A stretch of DNA of 64,000 nt, from positions 4,348,934 to 4,412,933 of the forward strand of contig NC_019703.1 of NCBI RefSeq assembly GCF_000317045.1, written 5' to 3'. The position numbers and the translations under genes were made by a program. Shown piece after piece: positions 51,451 through 64,000 of this stretch. Position 1 is the stretch's first letter, and each line of letters opens with the position of its first letter. The stretch is from Geitlerinema sp. PCC 7407. Its GTDB lineage: Bacteria > Cyanobacteriota > Cyanobacteriia > PCC-7407. The notes under the pieces are model-generated. The model had not been told where the DNA came from. It ran no database searches and worked only from the letters and a program-made list of their open reading frames with translations.

Positions 51451-52296
51451 TTAGCCAGGAGTTGCTTGTTCGGTTTTGCTAGGAGCGGGGCTGGCGGGAG
51501 GGTGCCACGAGAGTTGCTGGAGGGACTGGAGGGTGGCCAAGCGGGATACGTCTGTCAAGTTATATTGTAGCGGCGTCACTGTGATGTAGTTCTGGCGAAT
51601 GGCATGGACGTCGAGGGGCGTTTGGGCGGTGATTTCGGGGGGCTGGCTTTCGAGGTCTTCGATCGCTTCGCCGGAGAGCCAGTAGTAGGTTTTGCCCCGG
51701 GGGTCAACGCGCTTTTCGAAGACGTCGATATAGCGACGCACCCCTTGATGGGCGATCGCTACACCGGCGATCGCGCTGGCGGGGACGGCGGGCACGTTGA
51801 CATTTAGGAGGCAACCGTCGCTGAGGGGAGCCTGGATGAGCTGGTGGATCAGCTGCACGGCAAAGTCCGCAGCGGGCTGGAACTCTTGGGCGGTGTAGCT
51901 GGCAAGGCTAAGGGCGATCGCCGGAATTCCCTCAATAATGCCTTCCATGGCTGCGGAGACTGTTCCGGAATACAAGACATCGGTTCCTAGGTTGGAGCCG
52001 TGGTTAATGCCGGACACAACAAAATCTGGCATTTCGTCCAGGAGCGCCCAGATCGCCAGCTTCACGCAGTCGGCGGGGGTGCCGGAGCAGGCCCACGCCT
52101 GGACGCTGGGATGGAAGAGGCCCGTCACGGCCTCGGCCCGAATGGGCTTGTGGAGGGTCAGGCCGTGGCCCGTGGCCGATCGCTCGCGATCGGGACAGAC
52201 GACCTTCACGTCGTGGCCAGCAGCGGCTAGGGTATTGGCAAGAGTGCGAATGCCAAGGGCGAAGATGCCATCGTCGTTGCTAACCAGAATTTTCAT
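51451..52296 (-). CDS. surE: 5'/3'-nucleotidase SurE
   Basis: A 281-residue nucleotidase/exopolyphosphatase. The metal site begins [23 protein letters not shown] (Asp8, Asp9), with [44 protein letters not shown] and VNVNVPAVP-type NVNVPA. ATG 52296 is the family start; an extended frame to 52434 lies in the pheS promoter region. It is divergent from pheS, with a gap of about 240 bp shared by the promoters. The C-terminal extension is proline-rich. Confidence 0.95.
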   Translation of the reverse strand: MKILVSNDDGIFALGIRTLANTLAAAGHDVKVVCPDRERSATGHGLTLHKPIRAEAVTGLFHPSVQAWACSGTPADCVKLAIWALLDEMPDFVVSGINHGSNLGTDVLYSGTVSAAMEGIIEGIPAIALSLASYTAQEFQPAADFAVQLIHQLIQAPLSDGCLLNVNVPAVPASAIAGVAIAHQGVRRYIDVFEKRVDPRGKTYYWLSGEAIEDLESQPPEITAQTPLDVHAIRQNYITVTPLQYNLTDVSRLATLQSLQQLSWHPPASPAPSKTEQATPG

Positions 52297-52533
52297 GAAA
52301 CGCGAACCTTGGGGGACAGCGGTGCTACAGCCAGTTGTACCCGAATCTTCTGAATGGGGGCAAATGGGGCAGAGCCTGAAGGGCCAGAGACCCTGCGATC
52401 GCCGCTGATAATCCTGGGGCGAAGGCGGCCGCAAGACCCCTCCGCCCTCTACACTGAAATAAAGGCAAGCTGCCGATGTGATTTGGGCAGCCTAGCCATC
52501 CACTGACGGCTTTACCCACCCTAAACAACTAGC

Positions 52534-53529
52534 ATGACGACCCTCGACCTAGACGCTCAACTCGCGACGCTCCAACAGGACGCTGAGCAGGCGATCGCCG
52601 CTGCCGAAACCCTTGACCAGCTCGAACAGCTCCGGGTCAAGTACTTTGGCAAGAAAGGTCAGCTCTCCAGCGTGCTGGGTGGTATGGGCAAGCTCGATCC
52701 GGCAGAGCGTCCCCGCATCGGGGCCTTGGCCAACGAAGTCAAGACGGCGCTCCAAGCACTGCTCGATCGGCAGCACGAAAACCTAGAAGCCGCCGCCATC
52801 CAGGCTCAGCTCGACGCGGAGACCTTGGACGTCACCATGCCCGGCAGCTATCGGCCCCAGGGGCGCATTCACCCTCTCAACGGCATGATCGATCGGGCGC
52901 TGGACATCCTGGTCGGCATGGGCTACACGGTGGCTCAAGGCCCCGAAATGGAGACGGACTACTACAACTTCGAAGCGCTGAACATGCCCGCTGATCACCC
53001 AGCGCGGGACATGCAGGACACGCTGTACCTCTCCGACGGCAACCTGCTGCGCACCCACACCTCCTCGGTGCAGATTCACTACATGGAGGAAAACGAGCCG
53101 CCGATCCGCGTGATTTCCCCGGGCCGGGTCTATCGTCGCGACACGGTGGATGCGACCCACTCCGCCGTGTTCCACCAGATCGAGCTGCTGGCCGTAGATG
53201 AAGGCCTGACCTTCAACGATCTCAAGGGAACGGTGCGCGTCTTCCTAGAGGCGCTGTTTGGCGATGTGCCCATTCGCTTCCGGGCCAGCTACTTCCCATT
53301 CACAGAGCCGTCCGCCGAGGTGGACGTGCAGTGGAATGGCCGCTGGCTGGAGGTCCTGGGCTGCGGCATGGTAGATCCCAACGTGCTCAAGGCCGTGGGC
53401 TATGACCCCGAGATCTACACAGGCTTTGCGGCGGGCTTTGGGGTGGAGCGCTTTGCCATGGTGCTGCACCAAATGGACGACATTCGTCGGCTTTACTCCA
53501 GCGATCTGCGCTTCTTGCGCCAGTTCTAG
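52534..53529 (+). CDS. pheS: Phenylalanine-tRNA ligase alpha subunit
   Basis: A 331-residue class II aminoacyl-tRNA synthetase subunit. The coiled-coil N-terminus (1-90) contains [18 protein letters not shown]; the catalytic core has motif 2 ([30 protein letters not shown]) and motif 3 ([21 protein letters not shown]). Length and features match bacterial PheS. Its beta-subunit gene is not adjacent, as in many cyanobacteria. The stop overlaps the stop of the multi-PAS gene by 4 bp. Confidence 0.97.
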   Translation: MTTLDLDAQLATLQQDAEQAIAAAETLDQLEQLRVKYFGKKGQLSSVLGGMGKLDPAERPRIGALANEVKTALQALLDRQHENLEAAAIQAQLDAETLDVTMPGSYRPQGRIHPLNGMIDRALDILVGMGYTVAQGPEMETDYYNFEALNMPADHPARDMQDTLYLSDGNLLRTHTSSVQIHYMEENEPPIRVISPGRVYRRDTVDATHSAVFHQIELLAVDEGLTFNDLKGTVRVFLEALFGDVPIRFRASYFPFTEPSAEVDVQWNGRWLEVLGCGMVDPNVLKAVGYDPEIYTGFAAGFGVERFAMVLHQMDDIRRLYSSDLRFLRQF

Positions 53530-56500
53530 GGCGATCGCTCGGGAACTAGGGCCGCGATCGCCGGGGACTGGGCGGCGATCGCCCGGAAAATCGCCCGTTC
53601 CCCATAGCTCTGGAGAAACGCCAGCGCGTCCTCGGCGGGCAAGGGGGGGCTAAAGAGATATCCCTGCATATGCCGGCAATGGAGCGATCGCAGCTGCTCG
53701 AGCTGCGCCTCCGTCTCGACCCCCTCCGCCACCACCTCCAAATTGAGCGATCGCCCCAGGGCCAGCATCGCCGTAATAATCGCCGCGTCGCTCGGATCCG
53801 TCGTCACATCCTCCGTAAACGTGCGATCGATCTTCAGCGTGTGGAACGGGAACTTCTTCAGGTACGCCAGGGAAGAATACCCCGTGCCAAAATCATCCAT
53901 CGACAGCCGAACCCCCATCTCCTGGAGCTCTCGGAGCACCTCCTCCGTAAACTCCACGTTCTGCATCGCCGTCGTCTCGGCGATCTCCAGCTCCAGCCAT
54001 TCCGGCGACAGCCCCGTCTCCGCCAGCGCCCTCGCCACCAAATCCACCAGCCCCGGCTGCTGAAACTGCCGTCCCGACAGATTCACCGCCACTCGCACCC
54101 CCGGGTAAGCCGTTCGCTGCCACTGGCGCGCCTGGCGGCACGCCTCATAGAGCGTCCATTCCCCGATCGGCAAGATCAGGCCCGTCTCCTCCGCCAAACA
54201 AATAAATCGCTGGGGCGGCACCAGGCCATACTCAGGGTGCTGCCAGCGCAGCAGCGCCTCCATTTGGCGCACCTCCCCCGTCTGGAGATCCACTTGGGGC
54301 TGGTAGTAGAGCAGAAACTCCTGCCGATCTAGGGCGTGGTGCAAATTGTTTTCCAGCGCCAGACGCTCCGACGCCTGGTAGTTGATCGATGGCGTATAGA
54401 ACTGGTAGCCATTGCGTCCCTGGTCCTTGACCCGGTAGAGCGCCGCATCGGCATTTTTCAGCAGCGTTTGGGGATCTTTGCCATCTTCTGGATACAGGGC
54501 AATCCCAATGCTGCTCGTGGCGTACAGCTCGTGGCCCTCCAGCATAAACGCCGGCCCCAGCACCTCCAAAATCCGCTGAGCAATCTTGATCACTGCCTCC
54601 ACGCTGTCGATCTCAGGCAGCAGCAGCGTGAACTCATCTCCGCCCCAGCGCGCAATCAGATCGCCCTTGCGGATACAGCGAATCAGGCGCTGGGTCACCT
54701 GCTTGAGCAGCTCATCCCCCACCGCGTGGCCCAGGGTGTCATTGATCGTCTTGAAGCGATCGAGGTCGAGAAACATCACCGCCACCAGCTTGTCGCTGTG
54801 GGCCGCCTGGCTGAGGGCGACGGGCAGCTTGTAGTTGAACAGGCTGCGGTTGGGCAGGCCCGTCAGCTGATCGTGGCAGGCCTGGTGACGAATGATCTCC
54901 TCGGTGCGACGGCGCTTGACGGCGCTGCCCAAGCTGGCCGCCATGGTCACCAAAATCGACTCCTCGGCCTGGGTCCACTGGCGCGGGCTGGTGCAGTTAT
55001 CAAAGCCGATGTAGCCCCAAAATTCGTCGTCCACCAGGATCGGCACCATCAAAATTGCCAGTACCTGATCCTGTTGCAGAAAGGGCCTCTCTGCGAGCGG
55101 GAAGTCTTCGGTTGCCCCCTTAACCGCCCGCCCCTGGGACAGCAGCTGGTACCAGCGCCAAAACGCCGGAACTTCGTAGATCTGGTTTTGCCAGTGCTGA
55201 TTTTGAATGGTGGGCAGCACCGTTTCCCGGGTCCACTCAAAGCGCATGCTCATGGCGAGCTGACCCGTCTCCGAGTGGGGATGATTTTCGTAAATGTAGA
55301 CGCGATCGACGCCGGAGGCGTGGCCCAGGGCGGCCAGGGCGTCTTGGATGGCGGTGTCGTAGTCGGGATTGGCCAGCAGGTGGTGGGTAGCGGTGGCGAC
55401 GCCCTGCAACAGGCGATCGCGCTGGTGCAGCTCCGCCTCGGCCTGCTTGCGCTGGCTGATGTCCTCGACCGTGCCCTCGTAGCCGACCAGGGTGCCATCG
55501 CTGTCGTAGAGGGCGCGGGCGCACTCCGAAATCCAGATCACCGAGCCATCCTTGCGGCTGATCTGCGACTCAAAGCCCCACACCGCCCCCTCTTGGTCGA
55601 TCAGCTGCCGAAAGGTGCGCCGCCGCTCCGGATCGACGTAGAGCTGGTGCTTGATGTCGGTGAGGCTTTTGATCAGCTCTTCGGGCGAGCTGTAGCCGTA
55701 GATGCGGGCCAGCATCGGGTTGGCGGTGATGTAGCGGCCCTCTGCCGTGGTCTGAAAAATGCCCTCAACGGCGTTTTCGAAGATGCTGCGGTACTTTTCT
55801 TCGGCTTCCTTGAGGGGGGTGATGTTCTCAAAAGCTCCCAGGAGGCCAATGATGTTGCCCTCGGCGTCATGGATGGGGAGCTTGGTGACGCTGAGCCAGG
55901 CCTGCTCGCCGTTGGCTAGGCGCTTGTACTCGAGGCGGTTGAGGTCGGCTTTGCCCGTGCGAATGATCGCCTGGTCTCGCTGGCGCTCGGCCTCGGCGTC
56001 CCCCTCAGTCCAGGGCAGCTCGAAGTCGGTTTTGCCGATGGCTTGGTCGGGGTGCTCTAGGCCAGCGGCGATCGCCCAGGTTTGGTTGCAGCCCAGATAG
56101 GCCGACTGCGTGTCCTTCCAAAAAATGTGCTGGGGAATGTTGTCGAGGACCAGCCGCAAAAACCGCTCCTTTTGGCCTAGGGCTTCTTCAGCGGCCTTCC
56201 GCTCGGTGATGTCTTCGACCAGGCCCACGCTGTACTGCAAAGTCCCGGTTTTGTCGCGGATCGCCGATACCGTCAGTCGACTCCAGAGCCACTGGCCATC
56301 CTTGCGGATGCAGCGCTTCTCGAGCTGAAAGTGGTTGCGATCTCCCCGCAGCATCTCCCGCCAGCACTGGAGATCGAGGCCCAGATCGTCGGGATGGGTG
56401 TAGTCCATGAAGCGCATCCCGCGCAGCTCCTGGCTGCTGTACTGCAACATTTGCTGGAAGGCGGGGTTGCTGTCGACGATGTAGCCGTCGAGGTCCGCAA

Positions 56501-57935
56501 AGGCAATGCCGAACGCGCTGCCCTCGAAGATGAAGCGAAACCACTCTTCGCTGCGCTGGAGCGCTTCCTCCATGCGCTTGCGATCGGTGATGTCGGTGAT
56601 GAAGCCTTCAAGACCCATCGGTTCGCTGCTGTCGCTGCTGTAGACGATGTGGCCTTTTTCCCAGAGCCAGCGCTCTTCACCGGCTTTGGTGCGGATGCGG
56701 TACTCGGTGACGTAGGGCTGGTGCTGGGCGATCGCCTGGTTGATGGTGTCGAGCACTCCGGGCAGATCGTCGGGATGGGTGATGTCGTTGTAGGTGAGCT
56801 GGCGGCGAGGGCCAGCGAGCTCGTCGCTGCGATAGCCGGTCAAGGTGTAGCAGCCCTCGCTCAGATAAATCATCGACCAGTGGCGATCGTTTGTGCAGGC
56901 GAAAACAATCCCCGGCAGCGAGTCGATGAGAATGGCAAGCTGGCGCTGGCTTTCCCGCAGGGCGGCTTCGGTATGCCTCTGCTGCATCACCAGGCCAAGC
57001 TGCATGGCGATCGCCATAATCAGCTCGATGAACTGCTGATCGTCCTCCTGGGGCAGGTACATAAAAAACGTCAGCACCGCCAGCACCGTATCGCTGCCGT
57101 CTGCCGCCACCACCGGGATCCCCAGGGCCGCCTGGAGGCCAATTTCCTTGGCCGCTTCTTCTCGCAAAAAGGACTGTTCAGGCTGGGAGGCCAAGTCGTG
57201 GTACCAGACAGGCTGCCGGGTTGCCCACACCCGCCCAGGCAGCCCAGCGCCGTAGGGAAAATGCAGCGATCGGCTCAGCTCATAAAAGCGATCGAGGCTG
57301 CTAGAGGGGGCATACCAGGCCGAGCTAAAGTCCAGGCCCACCCGCGCCCCGTTGGGAATCCAGGCCTCGCCGTAGCTCCAGCCGGTCACCTCGCAGATGC
57401 GGCGCAGGACAATTTGCAGCGTTGTGGGCAGATCCTGGGAGTCGGCGATCGCCCGCGTCACGTCCCGCAGCAGACGGGCCGTCGCCGCCACCGGCTGCAA
57501 GCGATCGGGCACCGTTTGGCAGACGCCCACCACCCAGCGCACCTCCCGCCGGCCCTCGCTGAGGGGCATCAGGGTCACCCGCAACACCTCCGGCGCCGGA
57601 GCCCCCTTGAGGGAAACCTGATAATCCAGAGAATGGTGCTTTTTGATACAATTTACCAGGTGATGCTGAGTGCGCTCAGCAAATTGCGGCGAAGGGCAGT
57701 CCCGAAAAAAGCGCCCAACGCTCCTGGCTTCACCCGCCACAAGCTGCTCATAGCGAGCGTTGGTGAAGGCATAGCGAAAAGCAGGTTGGCTATCCGACCG
57801 ATCGCCCAGGACTGGTTCTACAACAAAAATGCCGTCTGCACAGTGATCGAAAACCGCTTCTAGCAGCTTCTCCGCCCCCTGCGCGATCGCCTCAGCGAGC
57901 CACGAGAAACCCACATCCTGCTCACTCAGACTCAT
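53526..57935 (-). CDS. Multi-PAS/GAF sensor with GGDEF and EAL domains
   Basis: A 1469-residue signalling protein. Order by eye: PAS-like 20-145, GAF 160-330, four PAS/PAC units (about 340-470, 475-605, 610-735, 740-865), a second GAF 880-1040, GGDEF 1050-1215 and EAL 1225-1465. The diguanylate cyclase active site is intact ([11 protein letters not shown]) and so is the phosphodiesterase site ([14 protein letters not shown] and [17 protein letters not shown]). It can in principle make and break cyclic-di-GMP in response to several signals. No membrane helix is seen, so it should be cytoplasmic or loosely attached. It overlaps pheS by 4 bp at the stops. Confidence 0.95.
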   Translation of the reverse strand: MSLSEQDVGFSWLAEAIAQGAEKLLEAVFDHCADGIFVVEPVLGDRSDSQPAFRYAFTNARYEQLVAGEARSVGRFFRDCPSPQFAERTQHHLVNCIKKHHSLDYQVSLKGAPAPEVLRVTLMPLSEGRREVRWVVGVCQTVPDRLQPVAATARLLRDVTRAIADSQDLPTTLQIVLRRICEVTGWSYGEAWIPNGARVGLDFSSAWYAPSSSLDRFYELSRSLHFPYGAGLPGRVWATRQPVWYHDLASQPEQSFLREEAAKEIGLQAALGIPVVAADGSDTVLAVLTFFMYLPQEDDQQFIELIMAIAMQLGLVMQQRHTEAALRESQRQLAILIDSLPGIVFACTNDRHWSMIYLSEGCYTLTGYRSDELAGPRRQLTYNDITHPDDLPGVLDTINQAIAQHQPYVTEYRIRTKAGEERWLWEKGHIVYSSDSSEPMGLEGFITDITDRKRMEEALQRSEEWFRFIFEGSAFGIAFADLDGYIVDSNPAFQQMLQYSSQELRGMRFMDYTHPDDLGLDLQCWREMLRGDRNHFQLEKRCIRKDGQWLWSRLTVSAIRDKTGTLQYSVGLVEDITERKAAEEALGQKERFLRLVLDNIPQHIFWKDTQSAYLGCNQTWAIAAGLEHPDQAIGKTDFELPWTEGDAEAERQRDQAIIRTGKADLNRLEYKRLANGEQAWLSVTKLPIHDAEGNIIGLLGAFENITPLKEAEEKYRSIFENAVEGIFQTTAEGRYITANPMLARIYGYSSPEELIKSLTDIKHQLYVDPERRRTFRQLIDQEGAVWGFESQISRKDGSVIWISECARALYDSDGTLVGYEGTVEDISQRKQAEAELHQRDRLLQGVATATHHLLANPDYDTAIQDALAALGHASGVDRVYIYENHPHSETGQLAMSMRFEWTRETVLPTIQNQHWQNQIYEVPAFWRWYQLLSQGRAVKGATEDFPLAERPFLQQDQVLAILMVPILVDDEFWGYIGFDNCTSPRQWTQAEESILVTMAASLGSAVKRRRTEEIIRHQACHDQLTGLPNRSLFNYKLPVALSQAAHSDKLVAVMFLDLDRFKTINDTLGHAVGDELLKQVTQRLIRCIRKGDLIARWGGDEFTLLLPEIDSVEAVIKIAQRILEVLGPAFMLEGHELYATSSIGIALYPEDGKDPQTLLKNADAALYRVKDQGRNGYQFYTPSINYQASERLALENNLHHALDRQEFLLYYQPQVDLQTGEVRQMEALLRWQHPEYGLVPPQRFICLAEETGLILPIGEWTLYEACRQARQWQRTAYPGVRVAVNLSGRQFQQPGLVDLVARALAETGLSPEWLELEIAETTAMQNVEFTEEVLRELQEMGVRLSMDDFGTGYSSLAYLKKFPFHTLKIDRTFTEDVTTDPSDAAIITAMLALGRSLNLEVVAEGVETEAQLEQLRSLHCRHMQGYLFSPPLPAEDALAFLQSYGERAIFRAIAAQSPAIAALVPERSP

Positions 57936-58129
57936 AGTGTGGGACTCAGTCCAGTTATTTACAAAACTTAACTTTCACGGTAGTGATGCACCCCGTGATT
58001 GGCATGGATATTTCTGAGGAAATTGGCTAGAAAATCGGGCGGCCCTCTCCGTAAAAACTGCCACCTTGCCCATAATAACGAACACCGGCCAGCGGATGGT
58101 ATGCCAGATGTCATTTTGGTGCGATCGCC

Positions 58130-58166
58130 AAAAGCAGGGGCTTCCGAAGATCACCCCTGCTTTTTT
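58130..58166. terminator. Terminator behind eno
   Basis: An 11-bp stem AAAAGCAGGGG/CCCCTGCTTTT around a 13-nt loop. On the plus strand six T residues follow, on the minus strand four. It lies 54 nt behind the eno stop, whose transcript runs on the minus strand. The same region also lies upstream of the multi-PAS gene, whose start is 200 nt further on. Confidence 0.8.
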
Positions 58167-58219
58167 GACCGTATTACTGGCTACGGATCTGCCCCAAATT
58201 TTGTCAAAAAGTACGCCGC

Positions 58220-59614
<1,395 letters not shown>

Positions 59615-59724
59615 TCAGCCCGCAGAAACTTAATGTCAGAAAGACCCGATTGTTAGAATACGTCCTAAAGAGACCTGCAAGTGTCTTCACTAAGAACAAT
59701 TAGCGAAAGAATTTGAGATTACCT

Positions 59725-60159
59725 ATGCGCCTACTACACACCATGCTGCGTGTCGGCAACCTGGAGGAATCTCTGCGGTTTTACTGCGATATTTTGGGCA
59801 TGAAGCTGCTGCGCCAAAAAGACTATCCGGGGGGCCAATTTACCTTGGCGTTTGTGGGCTACGGCGATGAGGCGGATCATTCGGTCCTGGAGCTGACCTA
59901 CAACTGGGGCGTAGAGAAGTATGAGCTGGGGGATGCCTACGGCCATATTGCCCTGGGTGTGGACGACATTTACCAGACCTGCGAGCAGATCAAGGCCCAG
60001 GGCGGCAAGGTGGTGCGCGAGCCCGGACCGATGAAGCACGGCTCGACGGTGATCGCCTTTGTGGAAGATCCCAATGGCTACAAGGTGGAGCTGATCCAGC
60101 TGGGAACCCAGGGGTCAGCCCAGGCCTCGGAGCAAGCTGCGACGGGAGCGTCGGTGTAG
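59725..60159 (+). CDS. gloA: Lactoylglutathione lyase (glyoxalase I)
   Basis: A 144-residue metalloenzyme that converts the glutathione-methylglyoxal adduct to S-lactoylglutathione. Family marks are [20 protein letters not shown] with the metal His, VLELTYNWG with the metal Glu, [12 protein letters not shown] with the second His and [14 protein letters not shown] with the second Glu. ATG 59725 is used instead of a TTG at 59713. The last 20 residues are an Ala/Ser tail. Its stop is two bases before the porin start. Confidence 0.96.
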   Translation: MRLLHTMLRVGNLEESLRFYCDILGMKLLRQKDYPGGQFTLAFVGYGDEADHSVLELTYNWGVEKYELGDAYGHIALGVDDIYQTCEQIKAQGGKVVREPGPMKHGSTVIAFVEDPNGYKVELIQLGTQGSAQASEQAATGASV

Positions 60160-60160
60160 G

Positions 60161-61654
60161 TTGGGTGCGCGGCGGGCGGCGGGGCTTGCGTTTGGCCTAG
60201 GGCTGCTGGGGCTAGCGATCGGCGAGGCGGCGCGAGCTCAGCGATCGCCGGTATCTGTGGCACCGGTCGATCCCATGGCGCAGGTGCGGCCGGTGGCGGC
60301 GCTGGCGGATGTGGCGCCGACGGACTGGGCCTATCAGGCGGTGCGATCGCTGGTGGAGCGCTACGGCCTGCGGGGCTACGAAGACGGGACATTTCGGGGC
60401 GATCGCGCCCTGAGCCGAGCCGAGTTTGCGGCGGCGATCGCCCGCGTGCTGGAGCAGTTGCAGGTGCTGGCCCAGACCACCCGAGAGCAGCAGGTCGAGC
60501 CAGAGGATTTGGCGACGCTGCGGTTTTTGCAGACGGAGTATGCCGACGCCCTCGACAATCTGGGAGTCCGCCTCGATCGCAATGAGCAGCGCACCGCCTT
60601 TCTAGAGGAGCGCCAATTTTCAGCGACCACGAAGCTGGAGGCCCAGGCGGTGCTGGCCAGCACCCTGAGCACCGATGCCAATCTATCGGCGATCGCGCGG
60701 GTTCGCCTCAATTTGCAGACCGAGCTGGGCGATCGCAGCCGCCTGCTGACTCAGCTGGAAACGGGGAACGGCGGGCGCGACGCGGCGGACCTGGCACACC
60801 AGCAAGGCGGCAACTGGCTAGGCACCCGAGGCTTTTTGGCCGGGGGCGGCGGTCTGGACTACATCGACGCAGGCCCCGAGCTGCGCCTCAGCCAGCTTCA
60901 CTACACCCTGCGCCCGACGAACAATCTGGCGCTGACCGTTGGCCCCAAGCTCGCGCCTCGGGACTTCATCGACGCCAATGCCCTGGCCAATGACAGCAGC
61001 CGCGACTTTAGCAGCAGCGTGTTTGTCAACAACCCGCTGATTGTCCAAAATGCCGTCGATCGCCCGGGCGGGGCGGGGGCGGCGATCGCCTGGAGCCCCA
61101 GCTCTCAGTGGACGCTGCGGGGTCTGCATGTCTGGCTAGAAGACGAGCAAGTGGACGAGGAAAGCTTGGGTTTGGGGGGCGATCGCCGCCAGAGCAGCCT
61201 AGAGCTAGAATACGCCCCCAGCGAGGCGATCGCCCTGCGCCTCCAGTACACCTACGCCAACCTCAGCGACATCGATATCAATGCCTTTGGCCTGAATGCC
61301 CAATGGCGGATCAACCGCTCTGTCGGCGTGTTTGGCCGCTACGGCATCGCCTCCTATGAGGGCTTCAGCGCTCCCCTCGATCGCTCCCTGGACCTGACGC
61401 CCCAGACCTGGGCAGTGGGCCTGACGCTGCAAGATTGGCTGGTACCCGGTGCCCTAGCGGGTTTGGCGGTGGGCCAGCCCTTCGCCGGGACAGACCTCGG
61501 CGACGCCACCCAGACCAACTTTGAGACCTTCTATAACCTGCCCCTCAACGATCGCCTCAGCGTGACCCCCGTCTTCATGCTGATCACCCGCCCCGACAAC
61601 GACGATCGCCCAGCGATTTGGCAAGGAACGCTACGCACGGTCGTAACATTTTGA
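60161..61654 (+). CDS. SLH domain-containing outer-membrane porin (iron uptake porin type)
   Basis: A 497-residue outer-membrane protein. A signal peptide ([22 protein letters not shown]) precedes an SLH domain at about 48-92 ([41 protein letters not shown]), which ties it to pyruvylated peptidoglycan-linked polymer. A coiled-coil link (95-145) and a beta-barrel of OprB type (155-497) ending in the aromatic F follow, as expected for a barrel C-terminus. This architecture is the major cyanobacterial porin, some of which take up iron. TTG 60161 is the start, one base after the gloA stop, so translation may be coupled. Confidence 0.9.
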   Translation: MGARRAAGLAFGLGLLGLAIGEAARAQRSPVSVAPVDPMAQVRPVAALADVAPTDWAYQAVRSLVERYGLRGYEDGTFRGDRALSRAEFAAAIARVLEQLQVLAQTTREQQVEPEDLATLRFLQTEYADALDNLGVRLDRNEQRTAFLEERQFSATTKLEAQAVLASTLSTDANLSAIARVRLNLQTELGDRSRLLTQLETGNGGRDAADLAHQQGGNWLGTRGFLAGGGGLDYIDAGPELRLSQLHYTLRPTNNLALTVGPKLAPRDFIDANALANDSSRDFSSSVFVNNPLIVQNAVDRPGGAGAAIAWSPSSQWTLRGLHVWLEDEQVDEESLGLGGDRRQSSLELEYAPSEAIALRLQYTYANLSDIDINAFGLNAQWRINRSVGVFGRYGIASYEGFSAPLDRSLDLTPQTWAVGLTLQDWLVPGALAGLAVGQPFAGTDLGDATQTNFETFYNLPLNDRLSVTPVFMLITRPDNDDRPAIWQGTLRTVVTF

Positions 61655-61817
61655 GATACGCTCAGGCAGCAAGGACCGCTGGCCTTGGTCACCCCAAGGC
61701 GCGATCGCCCCACCCTCGGCCAAAATTCCGGGAAGAGAGGGGTCCAGTTGCTATACTGAAGGCGCTGAGAAGCGCCATTTTGCAAGGATTTCTTCAGGTT
61801 TACCGAACTGTTTAGAT

Positions 61818-64000
<2,183 letters not shown>

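Noticed and set aside
54336-57863. Long plus-strand frames (up to 527 codons) opposite the multi-PAS gene
   Set aside because: GC-rich codon bias of the real gene leaves the opposite strand open; the translated sequences show no domain and mirror the known motifs.

Overview
The window is chromosomal DNA of a fairly GC-rich cyanobacterium. The evidence is the very dense HIP1 palindrome (GCGATCGC) inside and between genes, an ndhM gene (a subunit specific to cyanobacterial and plastid NDH-1), two exported proteins that look thylakoid-lumenal, an SLH-porin of the cyanobacterial outer-membrane type, and many domain mixtures typical of this phylum. The species cannot be fixed from sequence alone; a high-GC filamentous strain of the Geitlerinema/Leptolyngbya type would fit. 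No rRNA, tRNA, CRISPR array or prophage was found.

Layout. 0-8.8 kb: a GT4 glycosyltransferase, a large fusion of a cyclic-nucleotide-type sensor, an NtrC-like AAA+ domain and a membrane polyferredoxin, a PAS-class III cyclase, hemC with its terminator, and an ABC-F ATPase. 8.7-10.1 kb: a solitary, apparently intact TnpB element (IS1341 type) inserted directly behind the ABC-F gene. 10.3-16.6 kb: a NADAR protein overlapping tail-to-tail with a membrane Ser/Thr kinase, an RDD protein, the rpmG-rpsR-RNase II cluster and an FHA protein. 17.2-21.4 kb: the Anbu system (circularly permuted ATP-grasp, alpha-E, transglutaminase, and a convergent Anbu proteasome-like peptidase). 21.4-28.2 kb: ndhM, a histidine phosphatase, a methyltransferase and several cyanobacterial unknowns including a translationally coupled TPR pair. 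28.2-31 kb: an RDD-HEAT-pentapeptide fusion and a YefM/YoeB toxin-antitoxin pair in locally AT-rich DNA.

31-41 kb: scattered surface-polysaccharide functions (WecB/TagA/CpsF transferase, an alpha/alpha-barrel protein, GT4 and GT2 transferases), an AT-rich 0.8 kb stretch that may encode a small transcript, two exported probably lumenal proteins, and a large membrane-anchored unknown. 40.5-45.8 kb: purU and a Gld-type ABC export operon (ATPase, permease, GldG-like protein, DUF4340 protein). 46-64 kb: a GHL10-like glycosidase, MoxR ATPase, ribF, an MBL-fold hydrolase, surE, pheS, a 1469-residue multi-PAS/GAF/GGDEF/EAL protein, eno, gloA, an SLH-porin and the 5' three quarters of clpB, which runs off the window.

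Most genes are ordinary cyanobacterial chromosome content. The most unusual items are the sensor-AAA-polyferredoxin fusion, which has lost the sigma-54 contact motif and Walker B acids; the Anbu/ATP-grasp/alpha-E/transglutaminase cluster; the TnpB element with its possible guide RNA; the RDD-HEAT-pentapeptide protein; and a pair of intergenic TTGTAGTA direct repeats that precede two unrelated transcription units. All functions are inferred by reading the sequence; no database search was run.
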